Shown here: in pieces, positions 56,675 through 64,000 of the stretch
Layout: every line of letters begins with the position of its first letter
Numbering within the stretch: position 1 is the stretch's first letter
Assembly: GCF_030345075.1 (NCBI RefSeq)
Contig: NZ_CP128361.1
Coordinates: 1,550,001 to 1,614,000 of the forward strand
DNA length: 64,000 nt
Direction: 5' to 3'
DNA from: Solwaraspora sp. WMMA2065
GTDB lineage: Bacteria; Actinomycetota; Actinomycetes; Mycobacteriales; Micromonosporaceae
Notes under the pieces: model-generated
The model's input: only the letters and a program-made list of their open reading frames with translations
The model's database searches: none
Told to the model about the DNA's origin: nothing
Position numbers and translations under genes: made by a program

Positions 56675-59154
56675 AGCGCCGCCCGCAGCGGGTCACCGGG
56701 GCGGCGGGTGCGGCGACGCGGCCGGGCGAGGTCCCGCCGGCCCCGGCCCAGCGCATCCAGCATCCCCCAGCATCCCGGGATGTCGTGCAGCTCGATGTGG
56801 CCCATCCCCTCCGGAACGGCCGGGTCGATGATCAGATCCCCGTCGTAGGGGTCGAGACCGAGCAGCACCCGCAGGAACAGCAGCGTCGCGCCGGCCGAGG
56901 TGGCATGCGGGCTGCCCGCGGCGGAGTACGGGACGGGGTACTTGGTCAACGACCGGTCGTAGCCGGCGAAGCACTCGGGCAGCCGGGCCCCGAAGTACTG
57001 CGACGCCTCCAGCACCGCCCCGGCCACCCGGGCCGCCTCCTCCCGGTAGCCGTACCGCCACAGTCCCCAGGCGATCAGGGAGTTGTCGAACGGCCAGACC
57101 GAACCGGTGTGGTAGCCGACCGGGTTGAACCGCCGCGCCCCAGTGGCGAGGGTGCGGATCCCCCAGCCGCCGAACAGTTGCGGACCCATCAGGTGCCGCA
57201 CGACCGACCGCGCCTTGGTGGGTTCGGCGATGCCGCTCCACAGTAGGTGCCCGATGTTGGAGGTGAGCGCGTCGACCGGACTGCCGTCGGCCTGCAGCGC
57301 GTGGGCGTAGTAGCCGCGGTCGGCAAGCCAGAAATCCCGGTTGAACCGGTCTCGCAGCTCGGTCGCCTGCTTCTCGAGCTGGTCGGCGAAGGCGTGGTCG
57401 CCCCAGCAGATCCTGGCCAGCCGGGCACCACGCATCCGCGCGTCGTACACGTAGCCCTGAATCTCGCAGGTCGCCTGCGGGAAGGTTGCCTCCCGCCCAT
57501 CGTGGAAGCTGATCGCACCGGGTGAGCACTTCCAGCTCTGGTTCAACAGCCCGGTCCGGGTCGGCCGGGGCCCATACCAGACGTAGCCGGTGCCGACGAG
57601 GTCTGCGTGCCGGTCGATCCAGTCCAGTGCCGCGCGGGCCTGAAACTCCATGTCGCGCACCAGTGCGGTGTCACCGGTCCACCGTTCGTACTCGTCGAGA
57701 AGCACAATGAACAGGGGTGTGGTGTCCGCGGCGGAGAAGTCGGCGGCGTGCGAGACCTCGTTGAACAGCGCGGACTCGGCGTACCGGCTCTCCTGGGGGA
57801 TCTTGCCGGGCTGTTCGGCCCGGAACGGATCCTCGCGGGTACCCTGTGCCAGCGCCATGATCGCCAACGCGGGAATCGTGGTGGTGGGCAGGAACGGTAG
57901 CGTCTGCAGGCAGCTGATCAGGCTGTCCCGGCCGAAAAACGTCATGAACCAGGGCATGCCCGCCGCCGGCAGCATGTCACGGAAGTTGACCCCCTTGTAG
58001 CGCAGCGCCGCCAGGTCGACGACGCTCTGCTGGTACGCCTCCCGTAACGGTTCATGGTCACAGGTCAGTTTCGGCGCACTGGCCATCCACTGGTCGAGTT
58101 CCCGTTGCACCTCGGGCTTGGGCCGCTCGGCGTAGCTGCGCAGACTCTCGCGCAGATCGCGGTTTCCGGCCCCACGGACGAAGGTCTTCACCGTCAGATC
58201 GGTGTACCAGGTGTCGTGGGCGTCGAGGGCCAGCTCGAAGGTCAAGCCACCGGGATCGATGCGGGCCGGCACGCTGCTGGACAGGATCGTCTCACGGAAA
58301 TAGGTGCCCCGCTCGTAGCGGAACCGCAGCGCGTCCGGCTCGGCCGTAACCGCGATCTCGCGTTCGGTGTGGTAACCCTCCTTGACCTCCAGCACCTCGG
58401 CGAAGTCGGCCGCCGCGTCGATGCGCAGGCTCAGCTGGACGGGCTCCTCCCGGTGGTTGAACACGGCTATCTGCTCGGTTAACGCGTCGCCGATCCAGCG
58501 GTGCCGGAACACCGAGATGGTGGCGTCCACGTAGTGCGTCGGCTCTCCCGGCACCTGGAAGAACCGCGACTCGAAGTACTGCAGGTCGTCGATGGACAGC
58601 GTGTTCATCCGTTGCCCGTCGACGGTCAGCCGCCAGTAGGACAGGAAGCGGGTGTCGTAGAAGAACAAGCCGAACGGTGCGGATGGCACCGGTTCGATGT
58701 CGCCCCGCCGGTCGCTGACCATGAACATGTTTCCGTAGAGGATGCTGACCGGCTTCGCGGTGGCCGACCGAGCGCCGACCGGCTCGGCGACCGGCCGGGC
58801 CCTCGACTCCGCCCCGGCGCTGTCCGCGTGCAGCGGCAGCAGGCGGCGGAAGGTCAGGAACAGCGGCAGATCGCCCCGGACCGACACGCCGTTGCGCAGC
58901 AGCAACGAGATGGTGTTCTCCCGGCCGTCGATCAGTGCCTGGAAGGTCTCCACCGAGGTGTCGATGGTGCAGTCGACCCGCTTCGGGTCACGCTCGAGCA
59001 CGGCATGCCCGTCATGATAGGTAACCGACCAGCTGCGGACACCGCCGTCCGGGGTGGTGAGGTTGAACCGGATCGTGCCACTGGCCGGGGGCGGCAGTCG
59101 ACCGTCGCCGCGCGTCTGGAGACCGTCGAAGAACCGACCGATCACGTCGGTCAT
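56671..59154 (-). CDS. SCP2-domain/amylo-alpha-1,6-glucosidase-like fusion
   Basis: An 827-residue protein. Residues of about 20-110 (GTIRFNLTTPDGGVRSWSVT; SLLLRNGVSVRGDLPLFLTF) resemble an SCP2 lipid-binding domain. The following N-terminal glycogen-debranching domain (FGLFFYDTRFLSYWRLTVDG) and the C-terminal (alpha/alpha)6 catalytic domain (WFMTFFGRDSLISCLQTLPF; WKCSPGAISFHDGREATFPQ; SVWPFDNSLIAWGLWRYGYR) form an amylo-alpha-1,6-glucosidase-type enzyme. No signal peptide is seen. ATG 59152-59154. The fusion suggests that a glucoside with a hydrophobic tail is handled, but the domain join itself is the only evidence. Confidence 0.8.
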   Translation of the reverse strand: MTDVIGRFFDGLQTRGDGRLPPPASGTIRFNLTTPDGGVRSWSVTYHDGHAVLERDPKRVDCTIDTSVETFQALIDGRENTISLLLRNGVSVRGDLPLFLTFRRLLPLHADSAGAESRARPVAEPVGARSATAKPVSILYGNMFMVSDRRGDIEPVPSAPFGLFFYDTRFLSYWRLTVDGQRMNTLSIDDLQYFESRFFQVPGEPTHYVDATISVFRHRWIGDALTEQIAVFNHREEPVQLSLRIDAAADFAEVLEVKEGYHTEREIAVTAEPDALRFRYERGTYFRETILSSSVPARIDPGGLTFELALDAHDTWYTDLTVKTFVRGAGNRDLRESLRSYAERPKPEVQRELDQWMASAPKLTCDHEPLREAYQQSVVDLAALRYKGVNFRDMLPAAGMPWFMTFFGRDSLISCLQTLPFLPTTTIPALAIMALAQGTREDPFRAEQPGKIPQESRYAESALFNEVSHAADFSAADTTPLFIVLLDEYERWTGDTALVRDMEFQARAALDWIDRHADLVGTGYVWYGPRPTRTGLLNQSWKCSPGAISFHDGREATFPQATCEIQGYVYDARMRGARLARICWGDHAFADQLEKQATELRDRFNRDFWLADRGYYAHALQADGSPVDALTSNIGHLLWSGIAEPTKARSVVRHLMGPQLFGGWGIRTLATGARRFNPVGYHTGSVWPFDNSLIAWGLWRYGYREEAARVAGAVLEASQYFGARLPECFAGYDRSLTKYPVPYSAAGSPHATSAGATLLFLRVLLGLDPYDGDLIIDPAVPEGMGHIELHDIPGCWGMLDALGRGRRDLARPRRRTRRPGDPLRAAL

Positions 59155-59223
59155 CGCCGCTCCCCTCAGTCGTCCTCGGTCGGTCCACCTGGGTGCCAGC
59201 ATGACCCGTCTACCACCCGCAGG

Positions 59224-59246
59224 GGATCACCCAGTGCGGGTGATCC
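59224..59246. repeat. 9-bp perfect inverted repeat between divergent genes
   Basis: GGATCACCC (59224-59232) and GGGTGATCC (59238-59246) enclose five bases. The repeat lies between the divergent starts of the glucosidase fusion (59154) and the alpha/beta hydrolase (59363), so it may be an operator. No regulator gene is adjacent. Confidence 0.65.
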
Positions 59247-59362
59247 GTGACCGACAGGAGACGGGCCGTAGACCACGGATGCCGAAAGTAACCAGATGAG
59301 GCACAATGATTACAGGCCGTATCGAGGGCGCGGCATGTGCCGAAGCGAAGGAGGCCAACGAC

Positions 59363-60154
59363 ATGAGTCACGACCGCACGGCCGCCGGGATGCGCTACTG
59401 GCAGACCGGCCGCGGCCGACAGGATGTACTGCTCGTGCATGGGTGGTGCTGCAACCACCGGTTCATGAAGCCCCTCGCCGCCCGTCTGGCCAGCTGGCGG
59501 CGACGGATCATCTCGGTGGACATGCGGGGACACGGCGCGAGCCCGGCCGGGGACCGCGGCTTCAGTGTTCCCGAGCTCGGTGCGGACCTGCGGGACCTGA
59601 TGATCGAGCTCGAGATGGACGACGTCGTGCTGATCGGGCACAGCATGGGCGGGGTCTGGTCGTTGGCCGCAGCCGCGCAGGCGAGCGACCGGGTCGCGGC
59701 GCTGCTGCTGTTAGACGCGTCGGTGGCCGTGCCGCCCGGCACGACGGAGCAGGTGGCCGCGCTGGCGGAGTCCATCCGCGGCGAGGACCCGCGCCAGGCC
59801 CGGATCGACATCATCCGGTCGTTCTTCATTCCCGAGTCGGACCCTCGGCTGATCGACTGGGCGATCGACCAGATGCTACGGCCGAGTGACACCGTCGCCG
59901 CCGCCACCCTCGACGGTCTCGCCGACTTCGTCGAGGCCGGTGGCGACGCCGCGCTGACCGCGTGGGGACGCCGGCTGCTGTACATCGGTGGCCCGGCACC
60001 GTTCGCCGACTACGGACGGTTGCGGGAGCTGGTACCCGAGGCGGTGATCGGGCAGGTGGTGGGTTCCGGCCACTTCTTCCAGTTCGAGGTGCCGCGGCAG
60101 ACCAACTCGATGGTGAGTCGCTACCTACGGCTGTGGGGGCCACCATCGTGGTAA
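59363..60154 (+). CDS. Alpha/beta hydrolase
   Basis: A 263-residue alpha/beta-fold hydrolase. The nucleophile elbow is IGHSMGGVWSLAA (GxSxG) near residue 95, the oxyanion region VLLVHGWCCNHRF, and the catalytic His is probably in VVGSGHFFQFEVP. The acid residue is not certain. Substrates of this family are esters, lactones or haloalkanes and cannot be chosen here. ATG 59363 follows GAAGGAGG. The 3' end overlaps the opposing epimerase gene by 34 bases, so their transcripts are antisense at the ends. Confidence 0.78.
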   Translation: MSHDRTAAGMRYWQTGRGRQDVLLVHGWCCNHRFMKPLAARLASWRRRIISVDMRGHGASPAGDRGFSVPELGADLRDLMIELEMDDVVLIGHSMGGVWSLAAAAQASDRVAALLLLDASVAVPPGTTEQVAALAESIRGEDPRQARIDIIRSFFIPESDPRLIDWAIDQMLRPSDTVAAATLDGLADFVEAGGDAALTAWGRRLLYIGGPAPFADYGRLRELVPEAVIGQVVGSGHFFQFEVPRQTNSMVSRYLRLWGPPSW

Positions 60155-61038
60155 TCCGCCAGCAGCGCTTTTACCGAGTCCGTCAGGTCGTAGCTGGGTG
60201 ACCAGCCGAGCACCTGCCGGGCGCGGCTGATGTCGGCGCACATCCAGGGAACGGCGGCGGACCGGCTCACCGTCGGGGAGAACTCCCCCAAACCGAGTTC
60301 ACCGCTGTGACCAGCTGCCCGGGCCAGACAGGTGACCGCGTCCCGGACCCCGACCGGCCGCCCGCCGCCCACGTTGAACAGTCGGTAGGGCAGGTGGGTG
60401 GCGAGCGCGGCGGCGCGGACCGCAGCGGCGATGTCACGTAGGTCGACGAAGTCGCGCACAGTGTCCAGCAGCCGCATCGCCAGCGGTGACCGTCCGCCGA
60501 CGCGCAGCAGATCAGCCGCCCGCCCCAGCGCGCTGTCCACCGGCAGACCCGGACCAACCGGGTTGAACACCCGCAACGTGACGACCTCGACCCGTTCGTC
60601 GGTGCTGACCAGCTCGCCGAACTGGGTGGCGGCCAGGTGGCTGAACCCGTACGCGCTCACCGGGTTGGCCGGGTCGTCCTCGCGCACCGGGCGGCCACTG
60701 GGCACGACGCCGTACTCGGCGGCGGAACCGAGCCGTACCAGCCGGGTGCCCGGCACGACGTCGACCATCGCCTCGGCGAGCGCGGCCACGGCCAGTAGGT
60801 GGATCCGGAGTAGCTCGGCATTGTCACCAACGGTGCGGCCGGCGCAGTTGACCACGACGTCCGGCCGGACGGCCGCGAGCAGCCGGGCGAGTTCGGTCAC
60901 GCTCGCCGTGGCGAGATCGCAGTCGGCCCGGGTCGGTGCGGTCACCGCCGCGTCCGCCATCAGCGCAGCGTGGATCTGCCGACCCAGCAGTCCGGTGGAG
61001 CCGAAGAGCAGGATCCTGGTCCGGCTCAACTGCGGCAC
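60121..61038 (-). CDS. NAD-dependent epimerase/dehydratase (extended SDR)
   Basis: A 305-residue extended SDR enzyme. The nucleotide motif is RILLFGSTGLLGRQIH, the catalytic Tyr and nearby Ser are in VSAYGFSHLAATQFGEL, and the C-terminal region (DFVDLRDIAAAVRAAALATH) matches the NDP-sugar epimerase layout. The usual YxxxK lysine is not seen (YGFSHL), so the active site is atypical and a lyase-like or other change is possible. The start is a GTG at 61036-61038 that overlaps the sugar transferase stop by 13 bases, so it belongs to the glycan genes. Confidence 0.75.
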   Translation of the reverse strand: MPQLSRTRILLFGSTGLLGRQIHAALMADAAVTAPTRADCDLATASVTELARLLAAVRPDVVVNCAGRTVGDNAELLRIHLLAVAALAEAMVDVVPGTRLVRLGSAAEYGVVPSGRPVREDDPANPVSAYGFSHLAATQFGELVSTDERVEVVTLRVFNPVGPGLPVDSALGRAADLLRVGGRSPLAMRLLDTVRDFVDLRDIAAAVRAAALATHLPYRLFNVGGGRPVGVRDAVTCLARAAGHSGELGLGEFSPTVSRSAAVPWMCADISRARQVLGWSPSYDLTDSVKALLADYHDGGPHSRR

Positions 61039-61808
61039 CGGCCGGCCAGGTCACCGCGGGGTCGACGGAAGGTGGCTGCCGAGCCGTCGGGTGCCGTGGC
61101 CAGGACCGGGTCGGCCGGGACGGTGCTGGCCCCGACGGGGTCCGGCGGCGTCGGGGTCCCGGTGAACTCGTGCCAGGTGACCGACCCTGGCGCGGCGATC
61201 CCTTCCCGGCGCAGCACCACCCGGACGGTCTCGACCATGATCCGCAGGTCGAGCCGGAGGCTGCGGTTGTCCACGTACTCGATGTCGTAGGCGAACTTGT
61301 CCTCCCAGGCCAGCTCGTTGCGGCCGCGGACCTGGGCGAGGCCGGTGATACCGGGTCGCACCTCATGCCGTCGGGCCTGCGAGGGTGTGTATATCTCCAG
61401 GTACTTCACCAGATGGGGACGCGGGCCGACCAGGCTCATCTCACCGCGCAGTACGTTCCACAACTCGGGCAGTTCGTCGAGGCTGGTGGCGCGCAGCCAG
61501 CGGCCGACCGGCGTTAGCCGGTCGGCGTCGGTGACCAGGCCGCGGGCCGGATCCACCTCGAGCATGGTGCGAAACTTGACCATCTCGAAGAGCTCGCCGT
61601 CCCGGCCGGGCCGCACCTGCCGGAAGAACACCGGCCGGCCCAGCGTGACGAGGATGAGCAGGGCGACCCCGGCCAGCAGCGGCGCGCCGACGACCAGGGC
61701 GGTCGCCGCGCCCACCACGTCGAGCACCCGCTTGACCCGGTCATAGCGGCGGGGACGACTGGTCGGCATCGTCGGTTCGGCTGCGAGGCAGGCCGCTGGC
61801 GAGGTCAT
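61026..61808 (-). CDS. Bacterial sugar transferase (phosphoglycosyl transferase, PglC/WcaJ-like)
   Basis: A 260-residue monotopic membrane enzyme. One hydrophobic segment (VLDVVGAATALVVGAPLLAG) is followed by the catalytic core with KFRTM, the Asp-Glu pair in TSLDELPELWNVL, GEMSLVGPRPHLVKYLEIYT and PGITGLAQVRGRN. It transfers a sugar-1-phosphate from UDP-sugar to a polyprenyl phosphate, the first membrane step of glycan or glycoprotein assembly. The short length without the N-terminal CoA-binding region fits PglC rather than full WcaJ. ATG 61806-61808; upstream AT-rich bases may hold the promoter. Confidence 0.85.
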   Translation of the reverse strand: MTSPAACLAAEPTMPTSRPRRYDRVKRVLDVVGAATALVVGAPLLAGVALLILVTLGRPVFFRQVRPGRDGELFEMVKFRTMLEVDPARGLVTDADRLTPVGRWLRATSLDELPELWNVLRGEMSLVGPRPHLVKYLEIYTPSQARRHEVRPGITGLAQVRGRNELAWEDKFAYDIEYVDNRSLRLDLRIMVETVRVVLRREGIAAPGSVTWHEFTGTPTPPDPVGASTVPADPVLATAPDGSAATFRRPRGDLAGRCRS

Positions 61809-62001
61809 GGACGGGCCTCCGGAAGTAGCTGCTCAACTGACAAAAGCTTTGTAACAGAATGAATAAGACTAAGCGTGTCGTTCGCCGTAAATCGGAACAT
61901 CGGTTGAGCCGCTGCCGTCGGCTCGGGTGACGACGGGACCCGGACCAGTACGCTGATCGGCAGGTCAGCAGCACCGACCAGGCCGGCCGAGGGAGGGACG
62001 C

Positions 62002-62985
62002 GTGCCGCTGCGACGCCAGGGTTTCGACGGGCCGGCCGGGCTGCACGAGTTCAACTCCGCGCTGCGACACACCTTGGTGCAACAGACCGTCACGATCCGC
62101 GATCCAAGCCGATTCCGCGCCCGCATCACCGAGGTACCACTGGGATCCTTGCGGCTCATCTCCGCCGCGGTCGGCGCGCTGCACTCCTCCCGCCGACCGC
62201 ACGACACCACCGACCCCAACGCCGCCGATGCGGTGTTCCTGCTGCTCGGCCAGCGGGCCACCGGCACCATCACGCACCGGGGTGGCACCGACCCGATCGG
62301 CCCGGACCGGCTGGTCGTCGTCCCCGGCCCGGAGACGTTCGACGTCGACTACCCAGCACCGGCCCACGTACTGTTCGTGGCCCTGCCCCGCGCACTCGTC
62401 ACGGCCCGCTACCCCGGCCTCGACGGACCGGTGCGCTCCGCGATGTTGGGTCCGGTGGGCCGGGCGTTGTGTCGGCAGTTGCCACACCTGATGACCGCAG
62501 CCGCGGCCGCCGGGGCCGGGCAGCGAGCGGAGGTCGCGACCATGGTCGACACCGTCATCACCGCCACGCTGTTCGGTGCCGGCGTCGCCGTCGACGCCGA
62601 CCCGTTGGCCGCGCTGCGCACCGCGGCCGAGCGGCTGATCGAGCACTCGCTGGCCGAACCGGCGTTGTCGGTGCCGTGGCTGGCCCGCCGGCTGGCGGTG
62701 TCCCCCCGGCAGCTGCACCGGGCGTTCGCCGCCGGCGGCACCACCCCGTACCGATGGATCCGGCAGCGTCGGCTGCACGCCTGCGCTGTCGCGCTAGCCG
62801 GGTCCGACGTCCCGGTCGCGCAGCTAGCCCACCGATACGGCTTCGCGTCGGCGTCGCATCTCGGAGCGCTCTTCCGCGCCCGGTACGGCGCACCACCCGC
62901 ACAGTGGCGCAGCGAACACCGCGCCGACGGGCCGGCCGGCCAGCGCGGGCAGGATCCCGACAGCGATCCGGCGCGCCGGCGATAA
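62002..62985 (+). CDS. AraC-family transcriptional regulator
   Basis: A 327-residue regulator. The C-terminal double helix-turn-helix is clear: SVPWLARRLAVSPRQLHRAF in the first, and VAQLAHRYGFASASHLGALF plus RARYGAPPAQWR in the second. The N-terminal domain (VRPRESFDVDY-type cupin region, RLVVVPGPETFDVDYPAPAH) should bind an effector. It is divergent from the sugar transferase and followed by an alpha/beta hydrolase 59 bases downstream, a likely target. The start is GTG 62002 after GAGGGAGG. Confidence 0.82.
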   Translation: MPLRRQGFDGPAGLHEFNSALRHTLVQQTVTIRDPSRFRARITEVPLGSLRLISAAVGALHSSRRPHDTTDPNAADAVFLLLGQRATGTITHRGGTDPIGPDRLVVVPGPETFDVDYPAPAHVLFVALPRALVTARYPGLDGPVRSAMLGPVGRALCRQLPHLMTAAAAAGAGQRAEVATMVDTVITATLFGAGVAVDADPLAALRTAAERLIEHSLAEPALSVPWLARRLAVSPRQLHRAFAAGGTTPYRWIRQRRLHACAVALAGSDVPVAQLAHRYGFASASHLGALFRARYGAPPAQWRSEHRADGPAGQRGQDPDSDPARRR

Positions 62986-63044
62986 CCCTGCGTACGCAGG
63001 CCGGCCTACCGTCAGGCCCACCGACCGCGACGGAGGCACCCGAG

Positions 63045-63758
63045 ATGCGTTTCGTTCTCGTCCACGGATCCTGGCACGACGGCAGCTGCTGGGACGGCGT
63101 CCGGCAGGTACTCACCGCCGCCGGACACGAGGTCCACACACCCACCCTGCCGGGCAACGGCACCAACGCCGACCCTACGGTGACCTTCGCCCGGACCGCC
63201 GGTGCCGTCACCGACCTGATCCGGCGGTCCGACCTGCGCGACGTGGTGCTTGTCGGGCACAGCCTCGGCGGCGCGGTCGTACAGGCCGTCGCGGTGGCCG
63301 TACCGGACCGGCTCCGCCGGCTGGTGTTCCACAACGCGTACGTCCTCGCCGACGGCGACACCGTCTTCCAGCATGTGCCACCGTCGGCCGCCGCCGCCTT
63401 CACCAGCCTGGCTACTCCGGAAGGCACCCTGATGCTGCCGTACGGGGCGTTCCGCTCGTTCATCAGCGACGCCGACGAGCAGACCGCCCGGGTCGCCTAC
63501 GCGCGGCTGACCCCGGAGCCGCTGGCCCGGGCCGCGGAACCGGTCGCGCTGCCCGGATTCGCCGACCTGCCGGTCCCCCGTTCCTACCTGTACGCCGTCG
63601 ACGACGTCGCGTTCCCGCCGGACGAGTTCCGTTGGCATCCCGGCCAGTCGCAGCGGCTCGGCGAATTCCGGCTGGTCGAGATGCCGGGTTCGCACGAGGT
63701 GCTGTTCACCGATCCGCAGTTGCTGGCGGCGAAGCTGATCGAGGCGGCAGCGGACTGA
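63045..63758 (+). CDS. Alpha/beta hydrolase (esterase-like)
   Basis: A 237-residue alpha/beta hydrolase. It starts RFVLVHGSWHDGSCWDGV, the nucleophile elbow is LVGHSLGGAVVQAV near residue 72, and the catalytic His is in PGSHEVLFTDPQ near the C terminus. It resembles the small EstC/salicylate-esterase group (MhpC-like plant esterases). Substrate unknown. ATG 63045 follows GGAGGCACC. It lies between the AraC regulator and an amidase start, all on the plus strand, so the three may be one unit. Confidence 0.78.
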   Translation: MRFVLVHGSWHDGSCWDGVRQVLTAAGHEVHTPTLPGNGTNADPTVTFARTAGAVTDLIRRSDLRDVVLVGHSLGGAVVQAVAVAVPDRLRRLVFHNAYVLADGDTVFQHVPPSAAAAFTSLATPEGTLMLPYGAFRSFISDADEQTARVAYARLTPEPLARAAEPVALPGFADLPVPRSYLYAVDDVAFPPDEFRWHPGQSQRLGEFRLVEMPGSHEVLFTDPQLLAAKLIEAAAD

Positions 63759-63797
63759 CCACCCGTCGACCGGGTGGCAACCGAGCGGGAGGCGGGC

Positions 63798-64000
63798 ATG
63801 GAACTGCTGGACGGGTCGATCACCGAGCTGACTGCCGCCGTACGGTCCGGTCAGGTGCCCGCTCGAGAGGTCGTCGACGCAGCGGTACGCCGCATCGAGG
63901 AGCGTGACGCCGGGCTCAACGCGGTGGTGGCGGTCGACTCCGGGCCGGCGTTGCGTCGCCTGGCCGCCGCCGGTGGCCGACCGGTCGGGCCGCTGGCCGG
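63798..64000 (+). CDS. Amidase, 5' end only
   Basis: The first 67 residues of an amidase-signature enzyme are visible before the window ends: ELLDGSITELTAAVRSGQVP and AREVVDAAVRRIEERDAGLN, then VVAVDSGPALRRLAAAGG. This N-terminal helix pattern is typical of GatA/indoleacetamide-hydrolase-type amidases, but the Ser-Ser-Lys catalytic part lies outside. ATG 63798 follows GGGAGGC. It is preceded by the alpha/beta hydrolase on the same strand. Confidence 0.7.
   Translation, partial: MELLDGSITELTAAVRSGQVPAREVVDAAVRRIEERDAGLNAVVAVDSGPALRRLAAAGGRPVGPLA

Noticed and set aside
1-64000. CRISPR arrays, tRNA or rRNA genes
   Set aside because: No regularly spaced repeats and no recognisable tRNA or rRNA sequence were seen anywhere in the window; a covariance-model scan would be decisive.

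Overview
High-GC, actinobacterial DNA, most consistent with a Micromonosporaceae-type actinomycete (Micromonospora relatives). Supporting signs are a mycothiol-dependent formaldehyde dehydrogenase, a SigC-like ECF sigma factor, a KstR2-like TetR regulator, a Nur box in front of an Fe-superoxide dismutase, a DtxR/IdeR-like iron box, many ATGA/GTGA stop-start overlaps and frequent GTG starts. The genus is inference; there is no rRNA or other marker in the window.

Layout. 0-1.3 kb: tail of an unseen gene and an M42 aminopeptidase of the type found with N-acetylglutaminylglutamine osmolyte genes. 1.3-8.9 kb: a gene graveyard. An intact enoyl-CoA hydratase, mscR and its MBL partner are interleaved with remnants of an acyl-CoA dehydrogenase, an E1-beta/E2 2-oxoacid dehydrogenase and a whole peptide ABC transporter operon (frameshifts, an in-frame stop, large deletions). 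8.9-16.8 kb: sigC and a divergent zinc-finger anti-sigma gene, small regulators, membrane and hypothetical proteins, a GNAT enzyme. 16.9-27 kb: surface glycan genes (nucleotide-sugar dehydrogenase, two glycosyltransferases, PglD/PglE/PglF-like enzymes, LMW phosphatase and BY-kinase); a PglC-like sugar transferase and an epimerase lie at 60-62 kb.

27.3-29 kb: an internally deleted sodF under a Nur box and a D-threonine aldolase/D-serine dehydratase-like gene. 29.2-39.6 kb: the highlight, one minus-strand operon combining bacterial microcompartment shell genes (two BMC-H, one BMC-P) with the complete 2-aminophenol meta-cleavage pathway to pyruvate and acetyl-CoA (dioxygenase AmnA/AmnB, semialdehyde dehydrogenase, RidA-type deaminase, decarboxylase, hydratase, aldolase, acylating acetaldehyde dehydrogenase). 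This is an aromatics (ARO) type microcompartment, a class already described in Actinobacteria. Its first gene here is hyuB, half of an ATP-dependent cyclic-amide hydrolase/carboxylase. A divergent IclR regulator follows, then a second minus-strand operon (40.5-50.6 kb): SsuABC-like importer, hyuA (the other half), acyl-CoA/aryl-CoA ligase, adenylosuccinate-lyase-family enzyme, enoyl-CoA hydratase and a ThDP enzyme. My working model is that this second operon imports and unpacks the unknown precursor that delivers 2-aminophenol to the compartment.

50.9-64 kb: an orphan siderophore-type ATPase behind an iron box, a Roadblock protein, an anchored hypothetical protein, an IS607-type transposon with apparently intact TnpB, an FAD aldonolactone oxidase-like enzyme coupled to an SCP2-glucosidase fusion, two alpha/beta hydrolases, glycan genes, an AraC regulator and the start of an amidase.
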